Positions 34,640 to 47,055 of a stretch of 64,000 nt of DNA are shown one piece after another. Location of the stretch: NCBI GenBank assembly GCA_019722365.1, contig JADFUC010000388.1:744001-808000 (forward strand), given 5' to 3'. The notes under the pieces were generated by a model. That model saw nothing but the letters and a program-made list of their open reading frames with translations. It was not told where the DNA came from and made no database searches. Within the stretch, counting starts at the first letter, position 1; each line of letters opens with the position of its first letter. This DNA comes from Lithospermum erythrorhizon (lineage: Eukaryota; Streptophyta; Magnoliopsida; Boraginales; Boraginaceae). A program made the translations under genes and the position numbers.

Positions 34640-37600
34640 TTTGTGTTTCGGCCACGTTAAACATAATCCTAGCATCACTCAACTAATGACGTATAGCGAC
34701 CATGGTGCCCCCTGAGTTGGGACCCAAAATCGCCTTTGTATTATCCAGTCAGCATGTGATGGATAACAATACAAAATGACTTCTTTACGTCGTAAATACA
34801 AAAGCAGTATAACTGTCAAATCGGGTGAACTAACGATATAGTACAACTGACATTGAAGATCATAATATAAATACACACATCAAACAATTTGTTATACAAC
34901 GGTCAATAACCAATTATATACAAGCGAAACTTCAAGAATAAAAGTATGGTCTTGACCACCGTCGCCGTCTTACAGATGCAGCATTTACTCGACGATCTGC
35001 GTATGGGTCATCCATGACAACCTGGGCAAGCATCGCCCACTAGGGAAAAATAGGAAGTGACTAAAAGGCGAGGTGAAAATGAACACGAAGTTAACCTACG
35101 TCATACGAATAAGAATAATTTAGATTCCTACTTTATTTAGGAAGTATATTGATATTATTTTATAGGTTCTTTAGCCACAAAATAAAGTTCTATTATTGGC
35201 TTTCTAACTAACACCAATAAACCAGCGCTTCGTCAACGACTTACTCACGATCGCCTTAATTACAAAATTTCTACCATCTATTATCTTTACATTAAGCTAA
35301 TTCGATATAATATACGCACCGAACCATAGCGATAACTTAAATATATATCTTAACCTACCATGCTCATGCATATACAACTCGATCACTTATCTTTAGTTCA
35401 CTTTAAAAGTACTACTCCCCATTTACAATCATACTCCTCCTATGACAACCTTAATGTTCCTCGAGAAGACCTTCAAATATATGCATTTCTTAATATGACT
35501 GATATATCTTGAATCCGAGATAACCTAAGTGCGATTTATCTTCCCAGATTTTCAGTATCAGAACTTATTTACCTCTCCATGGTATCAGTGGTGGTTAGTC
35601 GGTGTTACTTATATTCTATACGTTTGAATCCATTTCCACCGCCATATATATAAAATATCATCGGCATCGTGACGATTAGCGTAAACTTAGGTATATAATT
35701 TGCATCTAATGTTCTCGTTCAAAGGTATACCGTCCATTAGCCATAAGATATATAGAGCATTATCTAACGAAACTGATGTGCACGTAAAAGGCTGGCCCGA
35801 AAATAAATCTGTATCTGAAGAAAATAGTTGCCCGGCAAGTGGCGGCTTAAAAATGAAATATAACCATGTTCTTGCAATGACAGATTAGGGAATAGTCATC
35901 GTAGTCAAATATGAATAAAGTACATGTATACGATTAGCGGATAAAGTCGTATAACGCAATTCCACGTGAAGTCTCGGACATAACCGTGAATATATATAAT
36001 AGAGGGTTCGATAAACGCGGCCGCCTTTGAATGAAATCAGAGACTCAGCGGCATTAAAACTCTGATGCAGACCTCGCATCTACCGTATCGCGTTATACCA
36101 TCCTACAATGCTTGTATCTCATTTACTGCAGGGGAATGGACAAATCGATAATCACCTAGCACCCATACCGGTATAAGGCAAAACCGCGCTTATACACACA
36201 AAGTATAAGGCACGCGCACCTTATACACAAGTATAAAGTACCTTGTATTATACCGTAGTATAGGGCCAAACCCTTGTGGTTATACCGTAGTATAGGGCCA
36301 CCACCGACGATCTGTAGCGACAAGCGATCCAAAGGAGAATCATGCCGCCTGCCTTTATACCGTAGTATAGGAGGGCCAAACCAGCAGCTATACCGTAGTA
36401 TAGGGGCCACCGACGTCTCTTGTAGCGACAAGCGATCAAAGAGAATAAATACCCGTAGTATAGGGCCACCAAACCTGATATGACAAAGCGATCAAGAGAG
36501 GTATGCCTTGGCGCTATATACGTGTATGGACCAATAATCACATATCACACGCAGGGAAGGAGTCGTACAATCACTAGTAGTCCACGGCCCATGAGATTAA
36601 ATCCTATCTTTCAGTCACCTGAAATCATACGCCTCCATTATTGAACACCTCTCGATAACGATACTTTACTTCAACCGATAGCAAAGCATACAACTAATCG
36701 CTTCCACACAATCGTAAATCAATGTCGCAACCGCCTTGAAGGCCGCATAAATGAAGTGCGACAAAGCCACATAAATACGTGCGTGGGCTTCTCTGACGAG
36801 AAAATATAAGTTGGGAGTTGACCATGTTTCGAACCCGGCCTTGTCTTTGAATGAAATCTATATCTTAAAGGCTCACACGTTTATAATCGTACAATGAACG
36901 CACATTGTACACCACTTTTACACGTAATTATAATACAGGGCAATTACACACCGTTTTAAAGAAATGCATGGGTAATACATGTGAGATATTTTCTGCTCTA
37001 CTGCGCTATCACAAAAGTCCTCCACTTGACGCGATCACGGGCATTGCCCTTCCGCCAGTCAAGGCCTAAAATTTCCAGCGAGAGAAGTATGCCTGAGGAG
37101 TGTACCAAAATTGCGTTCTAGAATAAACATTACCAGCGCGAACGATTTCTAAGCAGTGATGCGCTGACGAACCTTGAAACTATAATTATAATCCCATCGA
37201 GCACTTAACCAAATCGTCCACCTTTAAAAATTCCATCTTATTACTTTGTCATTCTACGATCAATGACGCAAATGCGTCTGGTTAATCGGCGGTCCACAAT
37301 TAACAATCGCATGCTCCAAAATATCAATTATATCTCAACTTGAAAATATTACTTTTTCAACTAGCGCCTTTTAATGAATTTTTTAAATCACCGATTTAAC
37401 ATCGCAATAACTATATAATAAGGTCCCCGATTAAACTCCTACGCATTTAAGTCTTATAAATATCACCTCGAAGTCTTGAAACCTAGAAAAGTCAACCCAT
37501 AGCATCCTCAAACAACTTCTAAATCATGAATTCATCACTTATATACATTATAGAACCACATAACAAACTAAGATTCATCGCCAAAAATTAAGTTATATGG

Positions 37601-38333
37601 AAAAAAGTCAACCAAAAGTCCGCTATGATCCTTGGCATTTTTCAACCCCATAGTGATATTATCAACTATTATACGATAATCTAAACTGAATGATAGTCTA
37701 TAGCTTATAATAAGCGTCAAAGACAAAGTCAGCTCAAATTTCAAAAGTCAACATCCCAGGCGCTCAAATACTCTCCAAAGATTCGAGACTTTTACTTTAC
37801 CGAAGCGTGAAAGTGACCAGTCTCGAATTTGGGACAGCTGTGATTGGAAGAAAATTGAAGAAATTTTCGCTTGAGGAAAAGAGGAGGGAGTTCGGCATCC
37901 GTAGGGAGAGATTTTGGATGATGATGACAAGCTAAGAGATATGTATAAAAAGGTCTCGCGGGTCCGCACAAAAATATCTCAAGACTTCCCCCACCGCTTT
38001 CTCGTTTCGGTTGGTTTTTTTCGTCTCGGTTTATATTGTGACTCTCGACATAAGTTAACTTCTAATCTGATAATATCGTACGTACGATTAAAACTTTAAA
38101 ATTCTCAAAACGAAATATCTACGACTTGACAGATTCATTTGTATTCGACCGTTCGGCCTCGATCTCGAAGATAAAATTAGCACATGACAAGCGCTACTAA
38201 ATCATAAATGTAATTGGCTCAAAATTTTTCTGAAATAATATCATCATCGAAAAATTATACACTATTCCCGAATCGACCATGAGGCAATTTTTTTTTTTTT
38301 TTTTTTTTTTAAATAGCGGGGTTATTGATCTCA
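34640..38333 (-). repeat. Left (3') LTR of the gypsy element
   Basis: It aligns along its full length with 40254-43932. The right boundary is TTGATCTCA at 38333, so the minus-strand LTR begins TGAGATCAATAACC. The left boundary is approximate, drawn where similarity to the other LTR fades. It contains a 23-T tract at 38288-38310. Confidence 0.78.
36158..36545. repeat. Palindromic minisatellite in the left gypsy LTR
   Basis: The core TATACCGTAGTATAGGGCCA, exact or with one to three changes, recurs at about 36249, 36281, 36356, 36399 and 36449, alternating with a second word 'gacaagcgatc' / 'caaagagaat'. TATAC and GTATA within the core are inverted repeats around CGTA, so each unit can form a small hairpin. 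ORF-like stretches on both strands here (YRSIGPP, ILRYKG repeats) are products of the repeat, not genes. Confidence 0.85.
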
Positions 38334-40253
38334 CCCTTATAAAATTTAGTCCTCGAGAATTTACTCGAACAATCGTCGGATAAACTCAATGGCATACCGA
38401 CGTACTTATCGGCTAACGTATTCAAGGGACACGCACATCGCTCTTCGAATTCCCCGATATAGTATGCGTCTTGCATTAGCTCACGTAATATCTTATGTCG
38501 ATTAGCAAGGCGTGACTCTCTTACACCCTTAACACGTTATTCGTAGATTTTTTCCTATTCGAGCTTATCGTCTAATTGCTCTGCCTTGTTATTATCATTC
38601 AATCTTAGTATTATAAAACATCCTGATTGCCTCCAAAATACCACTCAAAAATTAAAAATTCATATAGCGATACCGATCATCCCTCGTAATTTGTGTCACC
38701 GCCACTACTCCATGTATCACATAATCCAAGCAATGATGTGATAAAAATTTCACAGCGCCACGCGTTCGCCTCTGACTACTATAAAATAACACAAAAAATA
38801 AACCACGAGAACATCATATATACCGTCGTCCTTTTCCTTGGGCGCTCGCCCTTGAGCGCCCCAAATAAAGTCACCAAATCACCGAATCAAGCAGATTACA
38901 AATCACCATATAATATCGATAGTACACCGACGATCACCAGTAGCATCTACCTATAATACACGATCTGTTCATTTGTATAGGAACTATTCTCGTAAAAAAA
39001 TATATTCCTGGATAGATCCCTTAACACAAATATACTCCAATTGAACACACCCGATCATATACAAATTCAAACATGAATACCACAAAATAAATAGCCGGAA
39101 TACCTCCAACCTTGTGACCACCGTTAAAATTGACATTTCACAATTTCTTTATTAAACCACAAATAAGTTTATTCTGCAGCGATCTGCTTGATGCAATCAA
39201 TTACCATATACTTCGCTCAACATGAATAAGGTAACAACCGGTGATAAATCCCCCGATTACTCCAAGTATCAAGAGAAACTCTTAGTATTTTAAAGATCAA
39301 CATCTTTTACCGCGATCGATTCTTAATCCGGCTGACTACATTATGCGATCTCTCGACTAACCTTTTGTACATAAATTCACCTGATTGCTAACAACTTATC
39401 AACAACTTCAAATTCAACACCGGTGAATTCCTCTGTCCTTTCCGGGTATAATTCGGTCTCTTCCTTAAATCTCAACGTATTCATCGTATTCATCAAAGGT
39501 TTCAACTAGGTTTACATCCTCGAGAATGATGTTACTATACTTTTGCAAAGATGCACTTTCTACTCAAACACGACTCTTACTTAAACATTATTAACAGATA
39601 ACTTCGACTCTTTCTTATTCGGTCTCGATTTGTATTCCACCACGACTTATTTATCATTTCGATCAAACCAGCGTTTCCATGACACCACTTGCCAATCCTG
39701 CAGAGATCTTGATTAACGGTAACCTTACACTTATAACCGTGATATTCGCTTCTGACTCCACCGAGTATTGTATATCGTATAATTATCACCGCATCTTAAT
39801 TAATTTCGCCATAAAATCCTACCGTTAGCCTTGTACTGCAGCATCGACTATTAAAGACTTTTCCCAAAATATAGATCGCAATATCTCATAATATTTCCGA
39901 TACCTTGCATCGTATTACAACCATTCTGTATCGTTCCAATGTAATCCCCTCATAATATCTACTACGTCATTACCGATCTCCCGCCATATGCCCGGCTACC
40001 CGTCTAAACAAATACATAGCTTTCGACGTCGTCGTATTACCCCGATTCATTTCACGTATCTCCACAATATAACACATCTTAATCAAATAACACCCCGAAA
40101 ACCTGGCGGGGTAAAGTAGTCTGTTACCTGCAAGACCTAAATGCCTTGAGTCAACGAAATCTTCAAATTAGCGTCTCGGCGTCGGCCGGATTAGGAAAAG
40201 AAATGAACAGGAAAATGACTGTGTATGGCACCCATAGCTTTGAACTGACACCA
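38334..40253 (-). other. Reduced interior of the gypsy element
   Basis: This 1.9-kb stretch lies between the LTRs. The end next to the left LTR (38334-38370) reads as the pol 3' end and polypurine tract. The end next to the right LTR carries the primer-like site at 40245-40253. Nothing between is an intact gag or pol domain; small open frames such as 38693-38956 are unrecognised and look incidental. Confidence 0.6.
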
Positions 40254-43200
40254 ACAGCGCGAGCCTTGAAAGCGTAAGCCTAGGCTCGATGCAAAATTAG
40301 CGACCTTCGCCCCGGTGGGTACGAGGTTGGGACGCGTCTGCTTTAATGCTCAGTGCATGACGGATAACAATAAAATGACTTAACACATGTAAATAAAACA
40401 ATATAACTAGATCCGTGGTGAACTAACGATAATTACAACGGTGAAAATCGTAATATAAATACAGCGTCAAAACAATTTGTTATACAACGGTCAATAATAA
40501 TTCATAATACAGAAACTTCTTAAGAAGATAAAGTATGGTATTTGATTAATTTGACCATTCATGTCTTGGTCTTGTACATTACTCGACTTGATGTATCGGT
40601 CGTCATGACGACTAGGCGTAAGCATCCATGCATGGAAAATAAGTCATTAAAATTTGAGTGAAAATAATTATATACAGTTAATACAACACGAATAAGAATA
40701 ATTTAGATTCTACACTGTTGGGAAGTATATACCCAGTATTTTATGAGTTACGCCACAAAATAAAAGTTTCCTTGGCTTTCTTCTTTTGTAACCCTTTTCG
40801 TCAACAACACTCACAGTACACCTTAATTACAAGGGTATTTCTCTGTCCCCATTATCTTCTACAGTATAATTCCAATTATAATATACACCTCAAATGTGAT
40901 AACTTAAATATATATCTTAACCTACTAACTTTCGTCGTATACAACTCAATCACTTATCTTTAGTTCACTTTAAGTACTACTCCCCATTTTACAAATCATA
41001 CTCTCCCCATGACAACTAATGCCTCAGAGACCTTCCAAATATATGCATTTCTTAATATATTGATAATATATCTTGAATCAGTTAACTAGTCTGATTTATC
41101 TTCCCGATTTTCCATTTAGTATCACAGACATTTACCTCCCATAGTATCAATTAGTGGATTCGTCGATACCTATTCTAGCACATTGAATCCATTTTCCACC
41201 GCCATATATATAAAATATCATTGACATCATGCGACAGTTAGCATAAACCCCGTGCTGTTTACGCTCCCAATATTCATTCGAAGGTATGCTCGTCCATTAG
41301 CCACTTAAATATATGAAACGTATCTAACAAAAGGCAGTATGCACATGTAAGGCTGGCGAAAATAAATACCGTATCTGAAGAAAAATGATTTACCCGGCAA
41401 AGTGGCCAGCTTAAAAAATAGTATAACCACAAAACAGCATTCTTGCTTGCTATGACAAGATTAAGAATAGTCATCGTAGTCAAATATATGAATAAAGTAC
41501 ATGTATCTGAGGATTATGCAAAGTCATACAAACATACAATTCCACGTGAAGTCTCGAACTGGCGTAACATGAATATATAATAGAGGGGTTTGATAGCTGA
41601 CCATTAAATGAAATCACGAGACGGCAGCGACTAAACTCTAGTCAAACCTCCCCATCTCGTATCCCCTTTGAGTATACCATCCTCTGTCTTGTATACTCGA
41701 TCCAAATCACTGCGGGGAGATAGACAATCGATAATCGCGCCAGCATACGCGTGTAAAGGCGAAACAGCAGCTGCTACACAAAGTAAGCGCGCGCGATATG
41801 AGCTTGCCTTGCTTGGCGCCTCGTAGTATAGGGCCAAACGCCGCTATATACCGTAGTATAGGGCCACCTGACAATGCACACAGCAAAGCGATCAAAGGAA
41901 TCATACCTTATGCGTGAGTATGGGGCCAAACATGCCTTATTATACTACCGTGATATAGGGCCACCGACAATGCACTGACAAGCGATCAAGAGAATCATAC
42001 CGCCTTGTATACGTAGTATAGGGCCACCTAAACTTGATGCGCCTGACAGCAGTCAAAGAGAATCATACCATGTTATCACCGTGAGTATGGGGCCAATAGC
42101 GTCATGTATCACAGGAAGGAGAGTCGCTAATCCTGATGGTCAGTCCCGACTATGGTCGTATCCTATCGAGTCACCTCAAATGTACATACTCCATCGAACA
42201 CCTCTCGGTAACCAACTACTTTGCTTCGACAATAGCAAGCGTACAGCTAATCACGTGTGATGTTAAATCGATAGCGTACGCGCATGCAAACCACAATGCC
42301 GACAAGGCCACATCAATACCACAAGTGCCGTGAGACCACATATCTGAGAAATATAAGTTGGGAGTTAGGCCGTAGCACCTCAACCCGACGCCCAATCTTT
42401 GCCGGAATGAAGTCAGCGTAATCATATTGAGCTCCATGTAATCGTCTGACATTCACGTGTATACACTCCCCGTAATCATATCACAAGGACATATACACCA
42501 TTCGCACATAATTATATTACAAAGACCTTTTACATCCACCACACACACATATGAGTATTATAATACAGGGCAATTTACCGTTTAAAGTACGCCAAGGTAA
42601 TACGTGAGATAAGTCTTCCGCTCCTGCTATCCACTGAAGTCCTCACACGGCAGATCCCGCGGGCAGTGCCGCCAGCGGTCAGACCCACACAAGAACACCG
42701 AGAAAGTATGCTAGGAACTAATACCAAATTACGTTCTAGAATAAACATTACCTGACTACCATCGAACGATTTCTAAACGGTCTAACATGGCCAGACAGCC
42801 TCGGGTGATTATAATCAGTGAGCATAACCAAATCGATCCCTGCTTTAAAATTCCATCTTATTACTTTATCATTACAATCCAACTTATAAATCATCACCCA
42901 GTTAATCGGTCCACACAATTAGCAATCATCTCCAAATATCAATTATATCTCGACTTAGAAAATATTACTTTTCCAACTGCGCCTTTAATGAATTTTAAAT
43001 CACCGATTTAACATCACGATACTTCATAGGTCCCAATTAAACTCACACACATTTAAAGTCTTATAAAAATATCTCGCTTTCAAAGTCAACGAAGGAAACC
43101 TGAAAGTCAACTTTCATGCATGTATCCTCAAACAACTTAAATCATGAATTCATCGCATATCGTTATAGACATAACAAACTAAGATTCATCATAAAAATTA

Positions 43201-43932
43201 AGTTATATGAAAAAATTAATAAGAAAGTCAACATGATCCTTAGCATTTTCAACCCGTAAATCGATAATTATCAAACTATTATACGATAATCCCCAAACTT
43301 GAATGACAATTCTATAACATAATAAACATCAAAGCTCAAAGTCAGCGCTCAAATTTCCAAAGTCAACATCCCCCAAACTCAAGAAATACTCCAGACTTTC
43401 TTTTGACGTGAGAGAATGACAGGGGAATCTCTCCCGAAAGTGCAGGATGGCTTCATGAAATTTGGGAAAAATTGAAGAATTTTCCTTGAGGAAAAGAAGG
43501 AGAGTTCGGCCCTTCCATGGGGAAAAGAAGGAGAGATTTTTTGGATGATGACAAGTGGAATATGTATAAAAAGTACCGCGGGGTCATGGCAAAATATCGA
43601 ACTGGCTTTACCGTTCGGTTTTCGGTTTAGTTTTAGATACCGGTTCTTTCTTGGCAACTCCAACATAAATTTAACCCCTAATCCCAATAATATCATGCCA
43701 TACGATTTAAAACTTTAAAATTCTCAAAACCGAAATATACTACAACCGACCGATTCGTATTTACGACCGTTGTTTCTCAAGATAAGAGTATACATGACAA
43801 ACACTACTAAATCATGTAATTCGACTCAAAAATTTTCTGAAATAATATCATCATCAGAAAAAATTATACTATTCGGGTCAACCGCCGACCGAATTTTTTT
43901 TTTTTTTTTTTTTTTTTTATGTGGTTATTACA
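40254..43932 (-). repeat. Right (5') LTR of the gypsy element
   Basis: The minus strand begins TGTAATAACCACAT at 43932 (proper TG) and runs to about 40254, just before the primer-like site. A 25-T tract at 43894-43918 matches the one in the left LTR. Most differences from the left LTR are small indels. Confidence 0.8.
41815..42095. repeat. Palindromic minisatellite in the right gypsy LTR
   Basis: This is the counterpart of the array at 36158-36545. Units around TATACCGTAGTATAGGGCCA recur (41820, 41847, 41918, 41943, 42008, 42075) with the spacer words 'agcgatcaa' and 'gaatcatacc'. The spacing is more regular than in the left LTR, about 70 bases between complete units. Confidence 0.82.
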
Positions 43933-45148
43933 TGGCGACTTAATCTAAGGTTAGAATGAAATTATCTTGGTACATATGAAAATTGAAAGATACAAATCCG
44001 TTTGTGTTTTAACTAATTCATCTGATTCTTAATTCGTATCTTAACGAAATGCGTTTAAGATTAGAATGATCTCGTTCTTCGGATGATATACTAACATATC
44101 GTTGATGCCGACTCGAGAACGATAGTATTCATATAGTCACTTTCCGTACCACTTTTTATCGACTACGTGTATCGTTGATGACTGAATCTTCAATTAGCAG
44201 CAATGTAAACATACAAACTTAATTTAACTAGCGACCTCCCGCACTAAGTCTAGTAAAAGTTGACTTAGTTCATCTTTCAGATTATACTCAAAATCTTTGT
44301 TGATGGGTATCCGTAAAGTATTCTGCTGTCATTTATTGTTAAGTGTCTATTTTTTAAAGAAGAGTAAAGTAATGTTTCCTTAATCGGAATCACTGATATG
44401 GAAAGCGTGTAACTGAAACATGACATTCTTTCTACTCTTACAAATGCAAAAAAAAATAGTTTAGAATCGACCACATGTGACTACGAAACACCGCCTTGAC
44501 CTCCCGGCCCGACCCACGGCCGGCCGGCCGATGAGCCTTCGTCCGGTGGCAGGCGTGCCAATTCGAGCACTAAACGCGCCCGGGATGTATGGTTGCATAA
44601 ATTCGGCGACGATTTTTGGTAATTCATTTCAGTTTTGATTTTTCAAATTAATTGTAACTTTTGTAAAAGCTTGATTTGGAGGCTACAAAAATTCAAAAAT
44701 TAAGGTTTTACGGAAACATCAACAATATCTGTTATTGAACTGCGTCCAAGTGGAGATTTTATCAAAAACACTTCTAGTTTTTCGATTAAACCCAAAACAA
44801 TCGGTGGGCAATTTTTAGGTACTTAAAATTCAAAAAACTTGGAAAAAGCTGGCGTGAAGACCTGAAGATTGAGCGACACAGATTTAATTTCGTAATTTTA
44901 CGAAATTTCTAAATCTCCTTTGTAAAATCGAAAATAATTCTACCTCAAATTAAAATGCAAATTAATCAAATCATCAAAATCAATACATGAAATGATTCGA
45001 CCATGTGAAACATATATAAAAATAGGTTGATTTTTCATATTATATATTCATCGATTGAATATATAAGTCATGAAAATAATGATTAACTAACAACTATCAC
45101 ACAATCAAATTAGATAAAATATATCAAACTTGAGTAGGCTCTGAGGCC
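43933..45148 (-). other. Gag-proximal interior and leader of copia copy 2
   Basis: This is the part of copia copy 2 to the right of the gypsy insertion. It includes the GC-rich island at 44490-44600 homologous to 9405-9530 in copy 1, then leader sequence ('caacaatatctgttattgaac', 'tttttcgattaaaccc') and the primer-binding site at 45132-45148. No coding remnant was recognised. Confidence 0.65.
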
Positions 45149-46000
45149 TGTTAGAATCTAGTATGAATTTTATTTTGATGTTTTAAATTCATACATCCGG
45201 ATCCTGAAATATAAATTAATCTAAAACACACGCAATTAACAATTATGAATAACGAGAGTACTACGGTGATGCGTTAGTAGTCTATCAACACATTCTTTCT
45301 GACCTCTCCTTTGAATTCAAATTTGAGCACTTCAAATGTAGTGCCTACAGTTAGTTCTGCTGTGGGAGAAGTTGAATCCTCGTTGTGTTTTGCTGTTTAA
45401 TGGGTTGATTGGATGAAAAATCAGAAGAATTTTCAATTCTTCCCTTGATGTTTCGACCCTTATGGAGGAGGAGAGAGGCTAGGCTTTGTTTTCATTTCAT
45501 GAAAAAAACATTATGATGAAAAACCTAAAGTTTGCTTATATGTGAACTAAAAGCCCAATAGAATAGCTTAATGAGCCGTTAAGTTTAATTAAATGTTTAA
45601 GTAAAAATCAAACACTAACAAGTTGTTAATAGTAACTAACAAGTACTAAAGAAGCTCAACTAACTATAGGAGTAATTGACTAAATTAATTAATTCGGGTT
45701 CATCTAATTTATATTTTACGTTATCGATATAAAAAATACCGATTGAGAATATTCGTTGATTACAATTTAACAAATATGGTTAATTTCATACATGAATATA
45801 TCCAAAATCACTGTATGTGTGTGACCTTCTAGGCTTAGATAATAGTAGGATTTATAATAATAATTGATCAATTACTTTATTATTATATATGATTAATAGT
45901 AAAGATCTAGCAATCGCTCATAACGCCATTATCATGAACCCAAACTAGTAATATACAATTACTAAAGGTGAACACTAAGTTCAGTAATCACATTTAAACT
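45149..46000 (-). repeat. Right (5') LTR of copia copy 2
   Basis: It starts with the canonical TGTTAGAATC and follows the left LTR closely, but stops at 'cagtaatcacatttaaact', about 90 bases short of the expected end. There it meets unit 2 of the 533-bp tandem repeat. Confidence 0.8.
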
Positions 46001-46420
46001 ATGTCTTTGGAATGTTGTTGCTTAAATATGTAGTTTTTTGATTGTATGTATGAATTTTGTTGCTTAAACTATATCGTTTTGGATTATTATGTCTTTGGAA
46101 TATTGTTGGTTGTTTTTGAATTATTGTCATTGTAATATTATGTTGTAGTTTTGTTATATGATACAATCGCATAGAAGATGGTGGGATTCCAACATAGGAT
46201 CGGGATCGCTAAATGAGCCCAATGGTGAGATTCCGGTTGTTGCATATTGCATACCCATATATTACTTGTTAGATTCGAAAATACACATTCATTTTTTTCA
46301 GTCAAACAATTGAAGTAGACCATGTGTCAATGTGTGGATAAGTAGATAGTTGAATATTCGGGAGGATATCAGTATTCAAATTGATGTTCATTTGAAAGAA
46401 CTAAGTGAGGTATTCATAAA
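46001..46420 (+). repeat. 533-bp tandem repeat, rest of unit 2
   Basis: It is homologous to 30410-30830: 'tatgtctttggaatgttgtt', 'ggaatattgttggttgtttt', 'gatacaatcgcatagaagat' and the decayed coding-like NIREDISIQIDVHLKEL at about 46355-46405. Together with 30842-30898 it makes one unit interrupted by the copia insertion. Confidence 0.75.
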
Positions 46421-47055
46421 GATTCGGGATCCCAGCGTAATGAAGTGATTAGTTTAGGTTAATACACATAACATTTTGTACATGTGTTAGAAGGTGATGA
46501 GTTTAGACAAAAGAAGGATGGCGACATCTGTGGATAGCATCTAAGTCTAGGATTACCACACTGAGAGGAGGTGGATGGATGAAGGCCATTTGAAGCAGAA
46601 TACCAAAAATAAGGAGGTGATTGTAGGCGACATCCTGGACCGTGTCGTTTAGTCTGGGTGCTTAGTTCTATAATACACATGTTACTAATGGGTGATATCC
46701 ATTGTATGTATATGTCTCATATCTTAGTATTTCTTCAGTATATATATATGTTTACAGTTATGTACTTCTAACTTGTGATTTATTCTTTTTACACATATCT
46801 TAACTTTTGTTATCTTATTTCTTACCTGTAATATCTTGTTTCCGTTGTTCATATTATTAATAAAGAATATCACTAAATTGAATAATATATATATATTGGT
46901 TCGGTATTTCATGTAAAGTAATTCTTAATTATTTGTTATGTTGCATGCCATATATTACTTATTAGATTTCATAATGCAACGTGTTCTTAATGCTCGTGGT
47001 TTCCGTTGTTTAACTAAATACCCCAATTATGCCTTTAAATTGCATTTCCATGTAT
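46421..47055. other. Right arm of the putative Mutator-like element, unassigned
   Basis: 46490-46660 has a more balanced composition than its surroundings, but I find no sustained frame on either strand that resembles a known transposase. The rest is AT-rich. Confidence 0.4.

Larger units (their letters stand above)
34640..43932 (-). mobile_element. Ty3/gypsy-type element with about 3.7-kb LTRs and reduced interior
   Basis: Two homologous blocks, about 34640-38333 and 40254-43932, are LTRs: they share long words ('caatttgttatacaacggtc', 'tgaatccattttccaccgcc'), a palindromic minisatellite and a terminal poly-T tract. The interior is only about 1.9 kb. Orientation is minus. Next to the left LTR the minus strand reads TTCTCGAGGACTAAATTTTA then AAGGGTGAGA, like the gypsy pol end ('gaggacgaaattt') and polypurine tract. 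Next to the right LTR, TGGTGTCAG (40245-40253) resembles the initiator-Met primer site. The interior has no intact domain, so the element is a non-autonomous, LARD-like derivative. It lies within copia copy 2 and is therefore younger. Confidence 0.82.
30899..46000 (-). mobile_element. Ty1/copia element copy 2, interrupted by a gypsy element
   Basis: The left (3') LTR is 30899-31812 and the right (5') LTR 45149-46000; the internal parts are 31813-34640 and 43933-45148. The family is the same as copy 1: shared LTR words, the polypurine tract 'ctcccacttgccc' after the left LTR, and the primer site GGCCTCAGAGCC (minus strand) beside the right LTR. A minus-strand reverse transcriptase fragment, VCGFKHASRSWH...FGFTK, lies at about 32640-32770. 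The pol region is strongly reduced compared with copy 1. The outer ends of both LTRs are truncated (about 30 bases on the left, about 90 on the right), so no target-site duplication can be read. Confidence 0.85.

Noticed and set aside
36156..36541. Repetitive open frames on both strands (ILRYKG- and YRSIG-type repeats)
   Set aside because: Their periodicity is that of the palindromic LTR minisatellite, and both strands are open for the same reason. There is no evidence of coding.
36158..36545. Possible CRISPR-like array of repeats and spacers
   Set aside because: The repeats are imperfect, spacing is irregular, the same array exists in the second LTR, and the context is a plant retrotransposon.
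38693..38956. 87-codon plus-strand frame in the gypsy interior
   Set aside because: It runs opposite to the element's orientation and matches no retrotransposon domain.
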